From the NCBI GenBank assembly GCA_019096065.1, contig JAGUCH010000006.1, forward strand, positions 330,001 to 394,000: a stretch of DNA of 64,000 nt, read 5' to 3'. The translations under genes and the position numbers were made by a program. A model generated the notes under the pieces. That model saw nothing but the letters and a program-made list of their open reading frames with translations. It searched no databases and was not told where the DNA came from. This stretch comes from Paracyclopina nana (taxonomy: Eukaryota; Arthropoda; Copepoda; Cyclopoida; Cyclopettidae). Positions 1-18,213 of this stretch are shown one piece after another (the stretch's first letter is position 1; every line of letters begins with the position of its first letter).

Positions 1-800
1 CTTGAGTTGACTTGGGACTTGAGTTGACTTGGGACTTGAGTTGACTTGGGACTTGAGTTGACTTGGGACTTGAGTTGACTTGGGACTTGAGTTGACTTGG
101 GACTTGAGATGACAAGTGACTTAAATGGCAAGTGACTTGAGTTGTCTTGTGACTTGAGTTGACATGTGACTTGAGTTGAAAATTAACTTATGCTTATAAG
201 TGACTTGAGTTGACTCACGACTTGAGTTGAGAATTGGCTAAGTTGACTTATGACTTGAGATGACAAGTGGCTTGAGTTGACAAGTGACTTGATTTGAAAA
301 TTGACCTAAATTGACTTTTGACTTATGTTGACAAGTGACTTGAGATGATAAGTGACTTGAGATGATAAGTGACTTGGGATAATATGTGACTTGAGTTGAC
401 ACGGGACTTGAGTTGACTTGGGACTTGAGATGACAAGTGACTTAAATGGCAAGTGACTTGAGTTGACTAGTGACTTGAGTTGACATGTGACTTAAGTTGA
501 AAATTAACTTATGCTTATAAGTGACTTGAGTTGACTCACGACTTGAGTTGAGAATTGGCTTAGTTGACTTATGACTTGAGATGACAAGTGGCTTGAGTTG
601 ACAAGTGACTTGATTTGAAAATTGACCTAAATTGACTTTTGACTTATGTTGACAAGTGACTTGAGATGATAAGTGACTTGAGATGACAAGCGACTTTATT
701 TGAATAGTGACTTGAGTTCACAAGTGACTTACATTTAGTAGAAAAGTGACTTGAGTTGAAAGTTTACTTAAGCCTTAAGGTGACTTGAGTTGAAAGTTGG
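1..800. repeat. Minisatellite with 17-bp unit and 321-bp higher-order copy
   Basis: The segment is built from variants of the unit ACTTGAGTTGACTTGGG. The first 100 bases are near-perfect copies; the rest is diverged (TGACAAGTGACTTGAG and similar). A longer block starting at 101 recurs at 422, so a 321-bp higher-order unit was duplicated. The array begins at the window edge and probably extends further left. No coding sequence is seen. Confidence 0.95.
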
Positions 801-818
801 CTTATAGTTATTTATTTC

Positions 819-993
819 GAGCTGGGGCACATAAAGTAGGGTCATTAAATAGCTGAGCGAGGATTTTAAAATGGGAAAACTCGAGTACAGCTTTACTAGC
901 CCGAGCCTGCGAGGGCTGTAATTGTACGAGTGTTTTTCCATTTTAAAATCCGAGGTCAGCTATTTAATGACCCTACTTTATGTGCCCCAGCTC
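819..993. repeat. Foldback (inverted) repeat
   Basis: The left arm, 819-883, starts GAGCTGGGGCACATAAAG. It is almost perfectly complementary to the right arm, 927-993, which ends CTTTATGTGCCCCAGCTC. The spacer is about 43 bp. This is the structure of a short MITE or a hairpin-forming repeat. No clear target-site duplication is visible. Confidence 0.85.
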
Positions 994-1170
994 AAAATAT
1001 ACAATTTTATATACTGTAATACGATTTTCGAGTGTTTTAATGAAGTTACCGGGCTGCCCTGTGCCCTAGAAAATGCTGCTCGGTTTTTATGCTATATATC
1101 ACTGGCTCTCATTAGCTAGCATCCAGTGGTTTGAGAGCAATAAAAGAGACTTTAAAAATACATTTCCTGT

Positions 1171-1250
1171 GAGGTGCACCTATGGCATAGTGGATAGAGT
1201 GCTTGGCTCTTGATCCCGCAGTCTAGGGTTCAAACCCCAGTCAAACCTAT
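1171..1250 (+). other. tRNA-like sequence, probable SINE or tRNA pseudogene
   Basis: A perfect A-box-like TGGCATAGTGG and a B-box-like GGTTCAAACCC sit at tRNA spacing and are followed by a run of T (Pol III terminator-like). The anticodon loop would read CTCTTGA (anticodon CTT). However, the acceptor and anticodon stems pair poorly, so this is more likely a tRNA-derived repeat than a working tRNA. Confidence 0.45.
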
Positions 1251-1317
1251 TTTTTTGGTTTCTTTATCTGGCTTAAATTATGTTTAAGTCCTATACATAG
1301 CATGCAATTTTCATGGT

Positions 1318-1402
1318 GTTTCCATAGCTGTTTGGTTAGAGTATTGGTATGCTTTTCCAACTGGTTGAGGTTCAAATCTTGGATGATTCTCTCTTTTTTC
1401 TA
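1318..1402 (+). other. Second tRNA-like sequence with T-rich end
   Basis: An A-box-like stretch (TAGCTGTTTGGTTAGAG), a B-box-like GGTTCAAATC and a terminal CTCTCTTTTTT follow the first tRNA-like sequence by about 70 bp. Cloverleaf pairing is weak. The two together suggest a tRNA-derived SINE cluster. From here to about 2,450 I see only AT-rich sequence with a few more copies of the 17-bp repeat near 1,620. Confidence 0.35.
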
Positions 1403-2449
1403 ACTTCTTTGGAATGTTGATGGATATGGATATGGATATGTCCATGGAATATGAGGGGCATTAAACTACTTAAAATCCCTCGAATTTGATTCCAGGGCCG
1501 TTAAGAATTTAATATCCCCCAAATTGCCTAGAAAGAACTGTGATATAAAAGAGCTGAGTCGGATCGGTAAACTGAATTATAACACGAGGAAATCGTATTA
1601 CAGTATATAAAGTTTAGAAGTGACCAGAATTGACAAGTGACTTGAGTCAATTCTTACTTCGTAAAATCAATTTTAAGTTTAAAATGTCATCAAGTAGCTT
1701 CTCTTTATGACCAACTTCATTTCAAACCACTCGATTGACAATTGATAAGGTAACTTCCATCATTAGTCATCAAAAAAGATCTTTCAATCTTAAAACTTAA
1801 AGTAACTTAAAATTAACTAGGCAAGTCCAGTGGTGCAGATTCCAAACAGCTTTTTGAGGTGAAGTCAATGGATGTTTCAGTTGAAGTTTTTGGCCAAAAT
1901 GTGAAAAATCAGATAAGCTGGTTTTTATTGTCTGTTTGCTCAAAAGCAGTTGAATTGTTTGCCAAAGCACAGGAAGTTCAAAAAATCTCGCTTTTTTCAA
2001 ACTTGCACTTTTGTAAGCCTAAACTCAACTGATTATGAAAATCGAGCATGTAAAAAGAAAACAAAGGGTAGAAAAAGGAAAAGAACAGGAAAAAAAAAAA
2101 ACTTCTCACAAAAGAGTAAAGCAAGTTTTGGGTGAAAAGTCACGTTTCACCCATTTTAAAGCCTCAATAAAAAACTTAAATAGCTTGGTAAATAACTAAA
2201 TCAATGATAAAAAGATAGTAGAGTTTCCTTGGCCAAAAAAGTAAACAGTTTGAATGAAGCCATCAAAAAGTTTAGTTTTTTCTTTAAAAAAATGCCTAAA
2301 ATTAGGGCACTTTTTAATTCCTGAAATTACCTTTGAATGGAGTGGGATTTTTTGAGTTTTCTTGCCTTTTACCAAGTTAATTGGTAAAAAGGTGTAATTG
2401 TTGCCAAAGAGTCCAATTTGTGAAGCAGAACGAAGAGTGAGTTACCTGT

Positions 2450-3056
2450 TGGTTATTATTGGGGCGAACAGGTATGCCGGCCTGTGAACACGCGCGCTCT
2501 TCTCAGCAAAAAAGCCCACTGTGCCTAATTGCAAACCGAGCGTAGATTTCTAAGGCAAACGTATCTACTAACCCCGGGTTTATTCACATTTTTTTGGAAA
2601 AATATTTTTTAATATTTTTTACTTCCTTAAAACGAGTTAAATTGCAGTTTCCATCAAGTCTGAAAATTTGGCAATTTTGGGCGAAAATGGAATTTGATCG
2701 AATTTTCAAGAGGGATTGACTTACTTTTTGGGTCTGAAGAACAGCTGGGAATGCGGCAAGTCAAACGAGCCGTTCATTCTAAGGCAAAACTACTTTTTAA
2801 CAAAACATAAATTACGCTTATTTATCACTTTTTTGTGTCTTCATTTCAACAATTTTAAACAATGAAATTTTAAAAATGTTGAGATTGCCGAGATTTTACC
2901 GGATTTCAGGCGCGAAATTCGAATTTTCAAAGAAGAGTTGTGAGCTCGACCTCGAAATTCGACTCGCTTCAGTTGGAATTTCGGAAAGCAAAAACAAATT
3001 TCAAATTGCTGCAATTCATCTTTCGAAGTATTGAAAAGAATTTTTTTTGCCGGAAA
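2450..3056 (+). promoter_or_regulatory. Presumed promoter and 5' leader of the PSMG2/PAK locus
   Basis: This stretch is richer in CG than its surroundings and lies directly upstream of the first coding exon at 3,057. No TATA box is evident. The assignment rests on position and base composition only. It also holds one copy of the GCCCACTGTG motif that recurs through the right half of the window. Confidence 0.35.
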
Positions 3057-5669
3057 ATGATTCTAACCAAGGAGAACGCGGACATCAGCGGCTGCTCCAC
3101 TTTGATCCTTGTAAGTTAATTTTTTGAAAGCAAAACAAACAGCCCAAATGTCGTCAAGTGAGGAGGAGGAAAAGCCGCCGGCGCCGCCCTTGCGATTGAC
3201 ATCCAATCAAGGCCAAAAGTCCTACCCATTTCCTGTCGACATGCGACCTTTGCCCAAGGAGCCTTCAGAGTCTGAGCAAGGCCACGGCCAAGGCTCCAAG
3301 TCCGGATTTTGGTCGAAGGCGACCAAAGCGAAAAGCGAAGTGGAAAAGCCCAACATTTCGTACCCCTCGAAATTCAAGCATGTGGTTCACGTTGGCTTCG
3401 ACCCTGACACTGGGGATTTCACTGGGATGCCAGAAGCCTGGGCCAGGCTCCTGATATCGTCCAACATTTCGAAAGAGATGCAGCTCAAGAATCCCCAAGC
3501 CGTCCTGGATGTGCTCAACTACTACGAATCCAGTGCTCTGAAGTCTTCGAACAACCAGGACAAGTTCATGATCAACCAGTTGAGTCCGAGTCCAAGGCCT
3601 TCGTATTCGCTGAGCAACAGTGACTTTATGAAGCCGAAGGTGCACAATCAGGTGCCAAGTTCAGCCTCCGGACAGTCATTGGCTTCTTCGTCTTCGAACA
3701 AGTCTTCTTCGGATGACTTTGTCGCGAAGGCTCCTCCGATTGCTTCGAGGCCTGAAAAGACCAAAAGTATTTACACCCAACCAGTTGACGAGGAGAACGA
3801 TCAGGATCCCAATGCTCTGGTTGTCCCCGCTCTTGCCAAAGACTCTGTTGAGTCGAGCGAACAAAAGTCCAGGCAAGAGCGACAAAAGAAGAAGAAGATG
3901 ACCGATGAGGAGATCCTTGATCGGCTCAAAGCCATTGTCACTGTGGGCGACCCCAACAGGCGGTACACCAAAATGGAGAAAATTGGCCAGGGCGCTTCCG
4001 GAACTGTGTACACAGCGATTGAAACTGCCACAGGCTTGGAGGTTGCCATCAAGCAGATGAATTTGCAGCAGCAGCCCAAGAAGGAGTTGATCATCAATGA
4101 AATTGTCGTGATGAAAGCGAACAAGCATCCGAATGTCGTCAACTTTCTGGACGCCTTCCTCGTGTACGAGGAACTGTGGGTGACCATGGAGTATTTGCGT
4201 GGAGGCTCGCTCACAGATGTCGTCACTGAAACATGCATGGACGAAGGCCAAATTGCTGCAGTGTGTCGAGAAGTCCTTCAGGCGTTGGACTTTTTGCATA
4301 AGGGCAACGTGATCCACAGGGACATCAAATCCGACAACATCCTCTTGGGGATGAACGGTGAGGTGAAGCTGACGGACTTTGGATTTTGTGCCCAAATATC
4401 GAGTGAGCAGACCAAGCGAACTACCATGGTTGGTACTCCATATTGGATGGCGCCAGAAGTTGTGACTCGAAAGCAGTATGGACCCAAGGTCGACATCTGG
4501 TCACTCGGCATCATGGCTATCGAAATGATTGAAGGCGAGCCTCCGTACTTGAACGAAAACCCTCTGCGAGCTCTCTACTTGATTGCCACAAACGGAAAGC
4601 CAGAGATCAAAGAGCGAGAAAAGCTGAGTCCAATCTTTCAGGACTTCTTGGACAAGACTCTCGAGATCAATGTGGAACAGAGGCCTTCAGCGGCCGAGCT
4701 TTTGCGACATCCCTTCCTTAAACTGGCCAGGCCACTGATATCTTTGAATCCTCTCATTTTGGCTGCCAAAGAGGCTGCCAAGTCAAACAACTAGTGTACT
4801 ACTCAATGTTTTAACATGGCCAATAAACAGCTTATACATGTATCATTTCAGCCTTCGCTGTCGATTGGTAATGTGGGTCAATTGGCCATCGATGTCCTTT
4901 TGGCCAGCCTGAAAGCGGTTCGATTTGTGGCCTCGCTCCACCACCAAGGCCTTTTGCCTGTGGTGGGCCAAGATCCTTTGGACACCAGCTCAAAAAGACT
5001 GATGACAGCTGTCCAACTCTACAGGACTGAGACTGAGGCCATCCTTCAAATCAGATCCGGATTGGTCAAGGGTCAAAGGGAGGCGTTCATCGATGACCTT
5101 GTCGAGTGGATCAAGGCCAATGGCTTCACCAAGGTTGTCATTTTGACCAGCTCTGCATCAGAGGAGAGGCTGGATTGCCAAATCCAAGGGCCACCTTTTC
5201 GCTTCATTTCCAAGCACTTTGATCTCAAGTAGTGGGCTTCTTCTTCGAAAAGTGTCGAAAAGCCATTCGCTCATTTGGGCCTTTTTTTCAGATCCATTGG
5301 AATGGTCGAGTTGGAAAAGAGGCCATTGGAGGACATGTTTTTGCCTGGAGGAGGATTCACCAAGATCCTCTATGAGAAGTGGTAATAACCAATTTTTAAT
5401 AAGCTAATTGCTGAAGATTAACTTTTCTTTAGCTTGGCCCAAGACATTCCTGTCGTGGCCTTGATAGCCTTTGCTTCTGAAGGCCACAATGCCCAGGATG
5501 GCATCGGTTTGGCCAAATGCTTCAACCAGTGGACAAATTTGGTACTTTCTCACTACTCTCATGTTTAGCCCATTTTCTTAAAAAAGCTTTGCAGGTTGAT
5601 GACATGAAAGTGCCACCATCTTGGAATCACTTCTTTGGAGCTCCCCCACCAGACAGCTTGTACAATTGA
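3057..5669 (+). CDS. PSMG2: Proteasome assembly chaperone 2 (PAC2/PSMG2), 5 exons
   Basis: PAC2 pairs with PAC1 to guide assembly of the 20S proteasome alpha ring. Model: join(3057..3110, 4852..5228, 5292..5381, 5433..5541, 5595..5669), 234 aa, phase-consistent throughout. Family signatures are [11 protein letters not shown] near the N-terminus, [12 protein letters not shown] in the middle, and a [14 protein letters not shown] end like the SSWRLLFG..PPA end of vertebrate PSMG2. The first exon ([18 protein letters not shown], donor GTAAGT at 3,111) aligns with the start of vertebrate PSMG2. It joins in phase 0 to the acceptor TTTCAG at 4,851, which skips the entire PAK gene. An alternative is an in-frame start at 4,816, which would lose the conserved N-terminus. 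The downstream exons are certain; exon 1 is a strong inference. Confidence 0.85.
3148..4794 (+). CDS. PAK: Intronless group I p21-activated kinase (PAK), 548 aa
   Basis: This is a serine/threonine kinase activated by Cdc42/Rac. Residues 9-16 hold the Nck-binding-type PxxP motif (KPPAPPLR), 70-84 the CRIB motif ([15 protein letters not shown]) followed by the autoinhibitory segment, and about 273-535 the kinase domain. The glycine loop GQGASG, Lys302 (VAIK), HRD 390-392, DFG 410-412 and the activation loop T426 before [11 protein letters not shown] are all intact. The start at 3,148 is chosen because [14 protein letters not shown] matches PAK1/2 N-termini. There are no introns. The gene lies wholly between the donor (3,111) and acceptor (4,851) of PSMG2 intron 1, with its AATAAA at 4,822. 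It could be a retroposed copy or a gene that lost its introns. Confidence 0.95.
   Translation: MSSSEEEEKPPAPPLRLTSNQGQKSYPFPVDMRPLPKEPSESEQGHGQGSKSGFWSKATKAKSEVEKPNISYPSKFKHVVHVGFDPDTGDFTGMPEAWARLLISSNISKEMQLKNPQAVLDVLNYYESSALKSSNNQDKFMINQLSPSPRPSYSLSNSDFMKPKVHNQVPSSASGQSLASSSSNKSSSDDFVAKAPPIASRPEKTKSIYTQPVDEENDQDPNALVVPALAKDSVESSEQKSRQERQKKKKMTDEEILDRLKAIVTVGDPNRRYTKMEKIGQGASGTVYTAIETATGLEVAIKQMNLQQQPKKELIINEIVVMKANKHPNVVNFLDAFLVYEELWVTMEYLRGGSLTDVVTETCMDEGQIAAVCREVLQALDFLHKGNVIHRDIKSDNILLGMNGEVKLTDFGFCAQISSEQTKRTTMVGTPYWMAPEVVTRKQYGPKVDIWSLGIMAIEMIEGEPPYLNENPLRALYLIATNGKPEIKEREKLSPIFQDFLDKTLEINVEQRPSAAELLRHPFLKLARPLISLNPLILAAKEAAKSNN
4822..4827 (+). terminator. Polyadenylation signal AATAAA for PAK
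   Basis: AATAAA lies 27 bases after the PAK stop codon and just before the PSMG2 exon-2 acceptor. Cleavage here would end PAK transcripts inside PSMG2 intron 1. It is the only AATAAA near the PAK stop. Confidence 0.6.
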
Positions 5670-5711
5670 AAAAAATATATTTCCTAAAACGGATGATAAT
5701 GATGATGACAT

Positions 5712-12130
<6,419 letters not shown>

Positions 12131-12560
12131 TTTTGCGGCCTGAAAACGGAAAAAACTTCAACTTCTGCGCACTTGACAAAAACAGTTGAAATTCACTTGA
12201 AAAAAATCCGTTGGGTCAAGCTTCGGCCTTTTTGGCCTCCAAAGGCCGCTCAACGGCCTCGAAATTGCGTCCTCGGTCAGGATTTATCCAAACTTTCCAC
12301 TTTTCGTTGTGCTTTTTCGCTTCACATAGCAAAAATTTGCTTTCCTTTTTTCCTATCCGCAACAACACACAAAACAGCCGAAAAATGCCATAAAGCGCCA
12401 AAAATCAAGCATTGGCTGCAAAAGACATCGAGCAACGCTGCGGTACACTAAAAAATGTAAACAAAGTTTGGATTGTACGCGAAATGAGGTGGGATCACTG
12501 CCAAGCTGATTGATCACCGTTGCGATTTGACGAGATTTTCGCTCTTTGTTGACAAGGTAA
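12131..12560. promoter_or_regulatory. Muskelin upstream region
   Basis: The segment upstream of muskelin exon 1 is relatively GC-rich (for example GGCCTCCAAAGGCCGCTC near 12,234). A strong acceptor (pyrimidine run then TTTTCAG) ends 9 nt before the ATG, so the true promoter may lie beyond a 5'UTR intron. No other gene is seen here. Confidence 0.3.
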
Positions 12561-12699
12561 GTTTCTAGCGGCGTGACTTGCATTTTTTGCTTGCTTTAAT
12601 GAAATAAGTGATGACAACACTGAACAAATGATGCAAACGTCGATGTAACTTAAGAATCAGCTGATTATTATCTTAAATTACTTTATTTTGAGTGATATT

Positions 12700-15600
12700 G
12701 TTGATACTTTTCAATAACAAGGGCCGATTTTCAAGTTTTGCACAAAAACATCAATAATAGCAGTTGTTTTGCGTTCAATGTTGAGAGTTTGCTTATCTTT
12801 TTTGAGCATTGCTTTGCTTTGTGCCACAACATGAGAACGACCTTTTATATCAGTGCATTATCACAGCACTAGAAAAGTAAGACCTTGACGTTACGCAAAA
12901 ACAAATGACTCAGACCTTATTTTACTTCATGAAAAATTGAGCGCATTTAATCTATTCATAGATGGCGCCTCTGCGTTCAAAAAAAGCCTTAATTGCCAAT
13001 TTTGCCATCTTGTTCATCTGTCATGGCGCATAAATGTGCATTTTTATCCATGTTGAATCTTCGAGTTTCATGTTCTGATCAAAGCTCTAGTTGAGTTGGT
13101 CAAGAATGCTTCAGCTTGCTTGGCTCAAGAAAGAAACAAACATGCTCCATAATCTGAATTGAAATAACACATATGTTCTCCTAAAAATGTTAGAACCGCC
13201 ATAGCACACTGAGTCAATTTTGTGATTCCTATGCAATTTTGCATGTGCACATTTGATTTTACAGGAAATGCACACTTGATAGAAATGTTTCTCTACTGCT
13301 GTACTACAATCTTTTCCAAGCGCTCGGTCGAAAAAAAGTTGCTCGTATCTCATAGTGTATCCTTTCTTCACTCATAGATAACTGTAACTTTTTGAAAAAG
13401 TGCTGCAAAGATGGCGCTATTTCAATTTCATTTAAAAAATTTACCTTCTAGCTATGCTTTGTTTTTGAAATAATACAGTAGTTTGAAAATGATTTGAATT
13501 TTCTGCCTTCATTATAAATTCTTATTTTTTATACATTTGATATATGTTAGTTTCATAGCTATCATTATTGCTTAAAAGGATTAATAATACGCATTTCTTG
13601 AATTCATTTTTTCTAGTGTTTTCCCATCCTATAATTTGAAGCAGTTATATCAAGATGTGGTCAATCATTTCTATTTATAACTTATGTATGATTTGATATG
13701 ACGAGACTTTTTACCAAAGTAGTAGTTTTATTGTGCATAGAATACATGTTTGAGTGAACTATAGAAAAAAAACTTTTAAACATTTTAAGCATGCGTTTTT
13801 CAAAAACAAGTATTTAAAAGTCTAATTTGGTTCTAGCAATCCCAACCTTTTTGCTTATGTAGCTCAAGCTGGGTTTTAAGTTCAAGCTAAAGCTTGTTCC
13901 ATGGCTTAATTCAATTTTCAGCCCTTTTTTTCTTACTGGCTCGAAGCTTTTTGAATATCAAGTGAACATTTTAAAATTGCTGATTTTGCAACTTGAAGCA
14001 CTTCTGTTGACTCAGTAATAATGCAATGAGCAAGTTGGCATTCAAATCATAGATGGCGCTTTTTCTTCTGAGTAAATATTTAAAAAAGGCTCCACATTCC
14101 TTTTCTTACTGGTTTATGTTTTTTCAAAAAAGAAAGATTAAAGACAATCATGTTCACATTGTCCAAATCGAGGTTTGCTCAACTTTTTTGTATATTTTCC
14201 TTGAAAAACTGAGTAGGGACAATTTATGTGAAAGCACTTGGAGGCATGGAAATTTTTTAAAACAATCTGATTGTACATTTATTGAAGGTATTGACATTAA
14301 AAGTTTCATCTATGACCTTATTTTGCTGTGCACATATAACATCTTGAAAGTGCACTATTTATGATATAATTGGTTAATTGTTTTGCTTTATTTCGCGCAA
14401 CATTTAATAAGAGCAGTTGCTTTGCTTTCAATCGCGCATTACTCAAAAAGAGTAGTTGGTTTGCTGTCAATGTTGAAAGTTTGCTTATCTTTTTTGAGCA
14501 TTGCTTTGCTTCGTGCTGCAACATGAGGACGACCTTTTATATCAGTGCATTATCTCAGCGCTGGAAAAGTAAGACCTTGACGTTACGTAAATACATATGA
14601 CTCAGACCTTATATGGCTCTATAAAAAATTGAGTAAAGATATAGTGCATATAGACTAAGCGCATTTAATCTATTCACAGATGGCGCCTCGGCGCTAAGAA
14701 AAGCCTGAATTGCCAATTTTGCCAACTTGTTCATTTATAATTGCGCACAAATGTGCATTTTTACCTGTAACTCATCTTCAAGTTTCATTTTTTGGTAAAA
14801 GCTCAAGTTGAGTTGGTCAAGAATGCTTCAGCTTGCTAGGCTCTAGAAAGTAACAAATATGTTACACAAACTAAATTAAATTCAAGCTCCTGTTCTTCTT
14901 TATTTTATTTATCCTTTCAAGCTTTGATTTATCGCACATTAGGTTGGTCAATTTTGAATGTTTGAATGTGCACATACATGGATATGCACACTTGATGGGA
15001 ATTTATCAATGTTATACGTTTGGCATCGCTATGCTCGGGCGAAAAAAAATCACTCGCACCATATATATCCGGGCCTCATTTATAGAGAATTGTAACTTAA
15101 TAAAAAAAATGCTATTTAGATGGCGCTGTATCAATTTTAAAAACTACTATCTAGCTTTATTTAAAAAACATTGAATAGCTTGAAAATAAATTAATATTTC
15201 TACCTACATTATTATTTCCTATGTATGATTTGTGCCAAGCTTCATAAGTAAGTTTTATGGCTTAAAAAAGTGTTAACAATATGCGTAGGCATTTTTGATG
15301 GGACAGAGAAGCAAAAATCTGCTATTTTGCAGCTGAGTGAGGTCAAAGTTCATCAGCCATTAAGACTGCGAAGAAAGAAAACAAAGCGGAATTGAAACGA
15401 GATCTGGTGTATTAATAATCACGTTAAAAGCCTCAAAAATGCTACATAGATGGCGCTGCTAGCGCAATTCAAAAACAAAAAATGTGTCTATTGCACAATT
15501 CACTCATACTTTCTAGGCAATTGCTCACAATACAGAATTAACTAATTAAACTGGCGTAAAATCAAAGCAAATCAAATTTACTTCACAGACTTTTATTTAA

Positions 15601-17760
15601 TTCATTTTTTCTAGGATTTTCCCATCTTTCAATGTGACGCAGTCAAAGTTGTGGTCAATATTTTACTATTAGCTTTTGGAATTAATCTAGATATATTCCA
15701 TCCATGAGTCATATGCATAAGTATTTATATTGTGCACTTGAAGACAATATATGTTTCAGCGCACTATTAAACTACGAGTTTTAAAAATAGTTCTATAAGA
15801 AAAAGCAATCTTTCTCAATTGGGGACCGAACCCTGGACATCAAGTTAAGGAGCCCGACGCTCTACTGACAGAGCTTCTATTAAGCAACAATAAATCAGCA
15901 TATAATAATCAAAAAGTATAGCTAGCACTCAATATTCAAAGCAAAGCAGCTGCTTCTAAAAAACACTGAGCGATGTAACTGGTTTGCTTTGCTTTATTTT
16001 GCTCAACGTTGAATATAAGCAGCTGCTTTGCTCTAAATGTTGAGGGTTTGCTTATCTTTTTGAGCCATGCTTTGCTCTTTGCGGCAATATGAGACCGACC
16101 TTTAAAAATTCAATATCGCACCGGAAATGTAAATTTTTTTGACTCAGACTGTGTATTATTCGATGAAATTATGAAACATGATATTGCACATAAAAAACTA
16201 AGTGCGTTTAATCTATTCATAGATGGCGCTTCTGCTCTCAAAAAAGCCTGAATCGCCAATTTTGCCAACTTGTTCAACTGTCATGGAGCATAAATGTGCA
16301 TTTTTACCCTTGCTGAATCTTCAAGTTTCATTTTTAGATCAAAGATCAATTTGAGATGGTCAAGAAAATGTTTTCATCTTGCTAAGTTGTGCTTAAAACA
16401 TATAAAAGGTTTGCTTCATTTTCTTGAATTTAAGATGTTCCTTTAAAAGATTACTGCTGAAGCTCCTGACAAAAGTGCAGTAATATAAGCTCTAGTTTTT
16501 AAGTGCACTATAATGGATATTTAGTGCACACTTGATTTGAAAATCGTATGAATCAGACCTTGCCCATGCACATTAAACAATGCAAAAGTGTAAGATGATA
16601 TTGTGCATTTTATGTTGGTGAATTGAAACTATTCATAGATGGCGTTTTTGCTCATTAAAAAGCCTTTAAAATAGTTAAACCTTATTTTTAAAAAATATGG
16701 CGCTGTATCAATTTTAAAATCTAGTATTAGCTTGAAAATAAATTAATAGTTCTACCTACGTTATCATTTCTTATTTGTGAAATAACTTGCATTGCTAAAA
16801 AAGTGTTCGCAATATGTTTTGGCATTTTTACTGAGACAGAGAAGCAAAAATCTGCTATTTTGCAGCTGAGTGAGTTCAAAGTTCATTAGCCATTAAGACT
16901 GTGAGGAGAGAAAACAAATTGGAATTGAAACTTGATCTGGTGCATTTAAAATCACTTTAAAAGCCTCAAAAATGCTTCATAGATGGCGCTGCTAGCGCAA
17001 TTCAAAACCAAAAATGTGTCTATAGCACAATTCACTCATACTTTCTGGACAATTATTGCACACAATATGGAAATAACTTACTAAACTGGTGTAAAATCAA
17101 AACAAATCCAATTTACTTCACAGACATTTAATTTATTCATTTTTTCTAGGATTGTCCCATCTGTCAATGTGACAATGTCAAAGTTGGGGTCAATCTTTTC
17201 CTATTAGCTTTTGTCTAGATTATTACGGGAGTCTTCCTTAGTAATGACTTTAATCAAGGGTTTATTTGTTAGGGAGGCAAGTAGCAAGTACTTGTAAATG
17301 TATTTTGTAAGTGCACTGTAACGGATATTTAGTGCACACTTGATTTGAAAATCGGTCTTTTCCATGTTATTCCATGAATCAGACCTTGCTTATGCACATT
17401 AAACAATGCAAAAGTGTAAGATGATATTGTGCATTTTATATTGGAGCATTGAAACTATTCATAGATGGCGCTTTTGCTTATTTAAAGAGCCTTTGAAATA
17501 CTAGTTGACTTTGTTTCAAACTCTTTCACTTTTCATTAAGCAAACTTTTGTACCTAAATAATTGGTTTTTTGATAAATGCTCTTAGTCTTATTATGTAGG
17601 TTAACAAATTTTAAAGCTTGCAAAGTTTTGCTTAAGATACAGGGTGCAGCGCCGAAAATGCAACCGTGCTACAGCCAATTCGGCCGGTTTATTTACTACT
17701 TCAGAGCAGCCCGCTGTGTGCAGTTTCGGAGCCTCATACTGTACATCCAATTTGGTGTAA
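12700..17760. repeat. Three diverged tandem copies of a ~1.6-kb non-coding unit
   Basis: Landmarks recur in the same order. A segment with TTTGCTTATCTTTTTTGAGC is near 12,790, 14,480 and 16,030. ATTCATAGATGGCGC followed by AAAAAGCCT is near 12,955, 14,670 and 16,215. A block of about 380 bp from GACAGAGAAGCAAAAATCTG through CATAGATGGCGCTGCTAGCG to TTTTTCTAGGATT occurs at about 15,300-15,660 and again at 16,830-17,195. Divergence is moderate, and no open frame is conserved between copies. From 17,760 to 18,213 nothing is seen except a pyrimidine-rich stretch leading into the next gene. Confidence 0.85.
15828..15895 (-). other. tRNA-derived sequence (Lys-like), probable SINE/pseudogene
   Basis: On the minus strand a D-arm (GCTCTGTCAGTAGAGC, perfect stem) is followed by an anticodon-like arm TCGGG/CTTGA with an 8-base loop containing CCTT, and a T-arm GGGTTCGGTCCC. 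The acceptor and outer T-stem pairs are degenerate and the loop is one base too long, so a functional tRNA is unlikely. Confidence 0.4.
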
Positions 17761-18213
17761 TACATTAATTGAGCTGAAATCTTGTTTTTTCAAAGTCATA
17801 GCTCACTTTCCAATGACTGAGTCCTTTTCATGCATCTGCAAGTTCATCCTAATTTTGCATGTGCACAGAAATAGATATTTTTTATTTCACATTGTGCACA
17901 CTTGACAAATCTTCCTTTCACTAGAACATTATATCTATGAAGGCCTTCTTTTCCGGCTTCTCAAGAAGATTTTTTACAAATTCAGTAATGATTCCTTAAG
18001 TAAAGTGTTTGAATTTGCTTTTTATTTATTTGATGGAAATAGGCACAAATGAACGGTCCAAAATTGAATCTTTTTTGTACAAATTACCTTATTTGCCAAC
18101 AGAAACAATTTGTATTAATGACTTTTTTTCAAAATCAAGCTTTTTAAGGTACTTGCTTATGAGCCCTCTTAACCATTAGATAACATTATGAATTTTGTTA
18201 TTATCTTTTTCAG

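Noticed and set aside
1171..1402. Functional tRNA genes
   Set aside because: A and B boxes are good, but acceptor and anticodon stems do not pair; better viewed as tRNA-derived repeats.
3111..3142. A 20-32 nt intron joining the 3,057 exon to PAK
   Set aside because: Far shorter than any other intron here (about 45 nt minimum) and it would give an N-terminus unlike PAK.
3676..4395. 239-codon antisense frame across the PAK gene
   Set aside because: Shadow of a conserved kinase CDS on the opposite strand; no independent protein features.
4816..4851. ATG at 4,816 as the PSMG2 start
   Set aside because: It gives [12 protein letters not shown] before the conserved [10 protein letters not shown], overlaps the PAK AATAAA, and ignores the in-phase exon at 3,057 that matches the family N-terminus. 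Kept only as an alternative.
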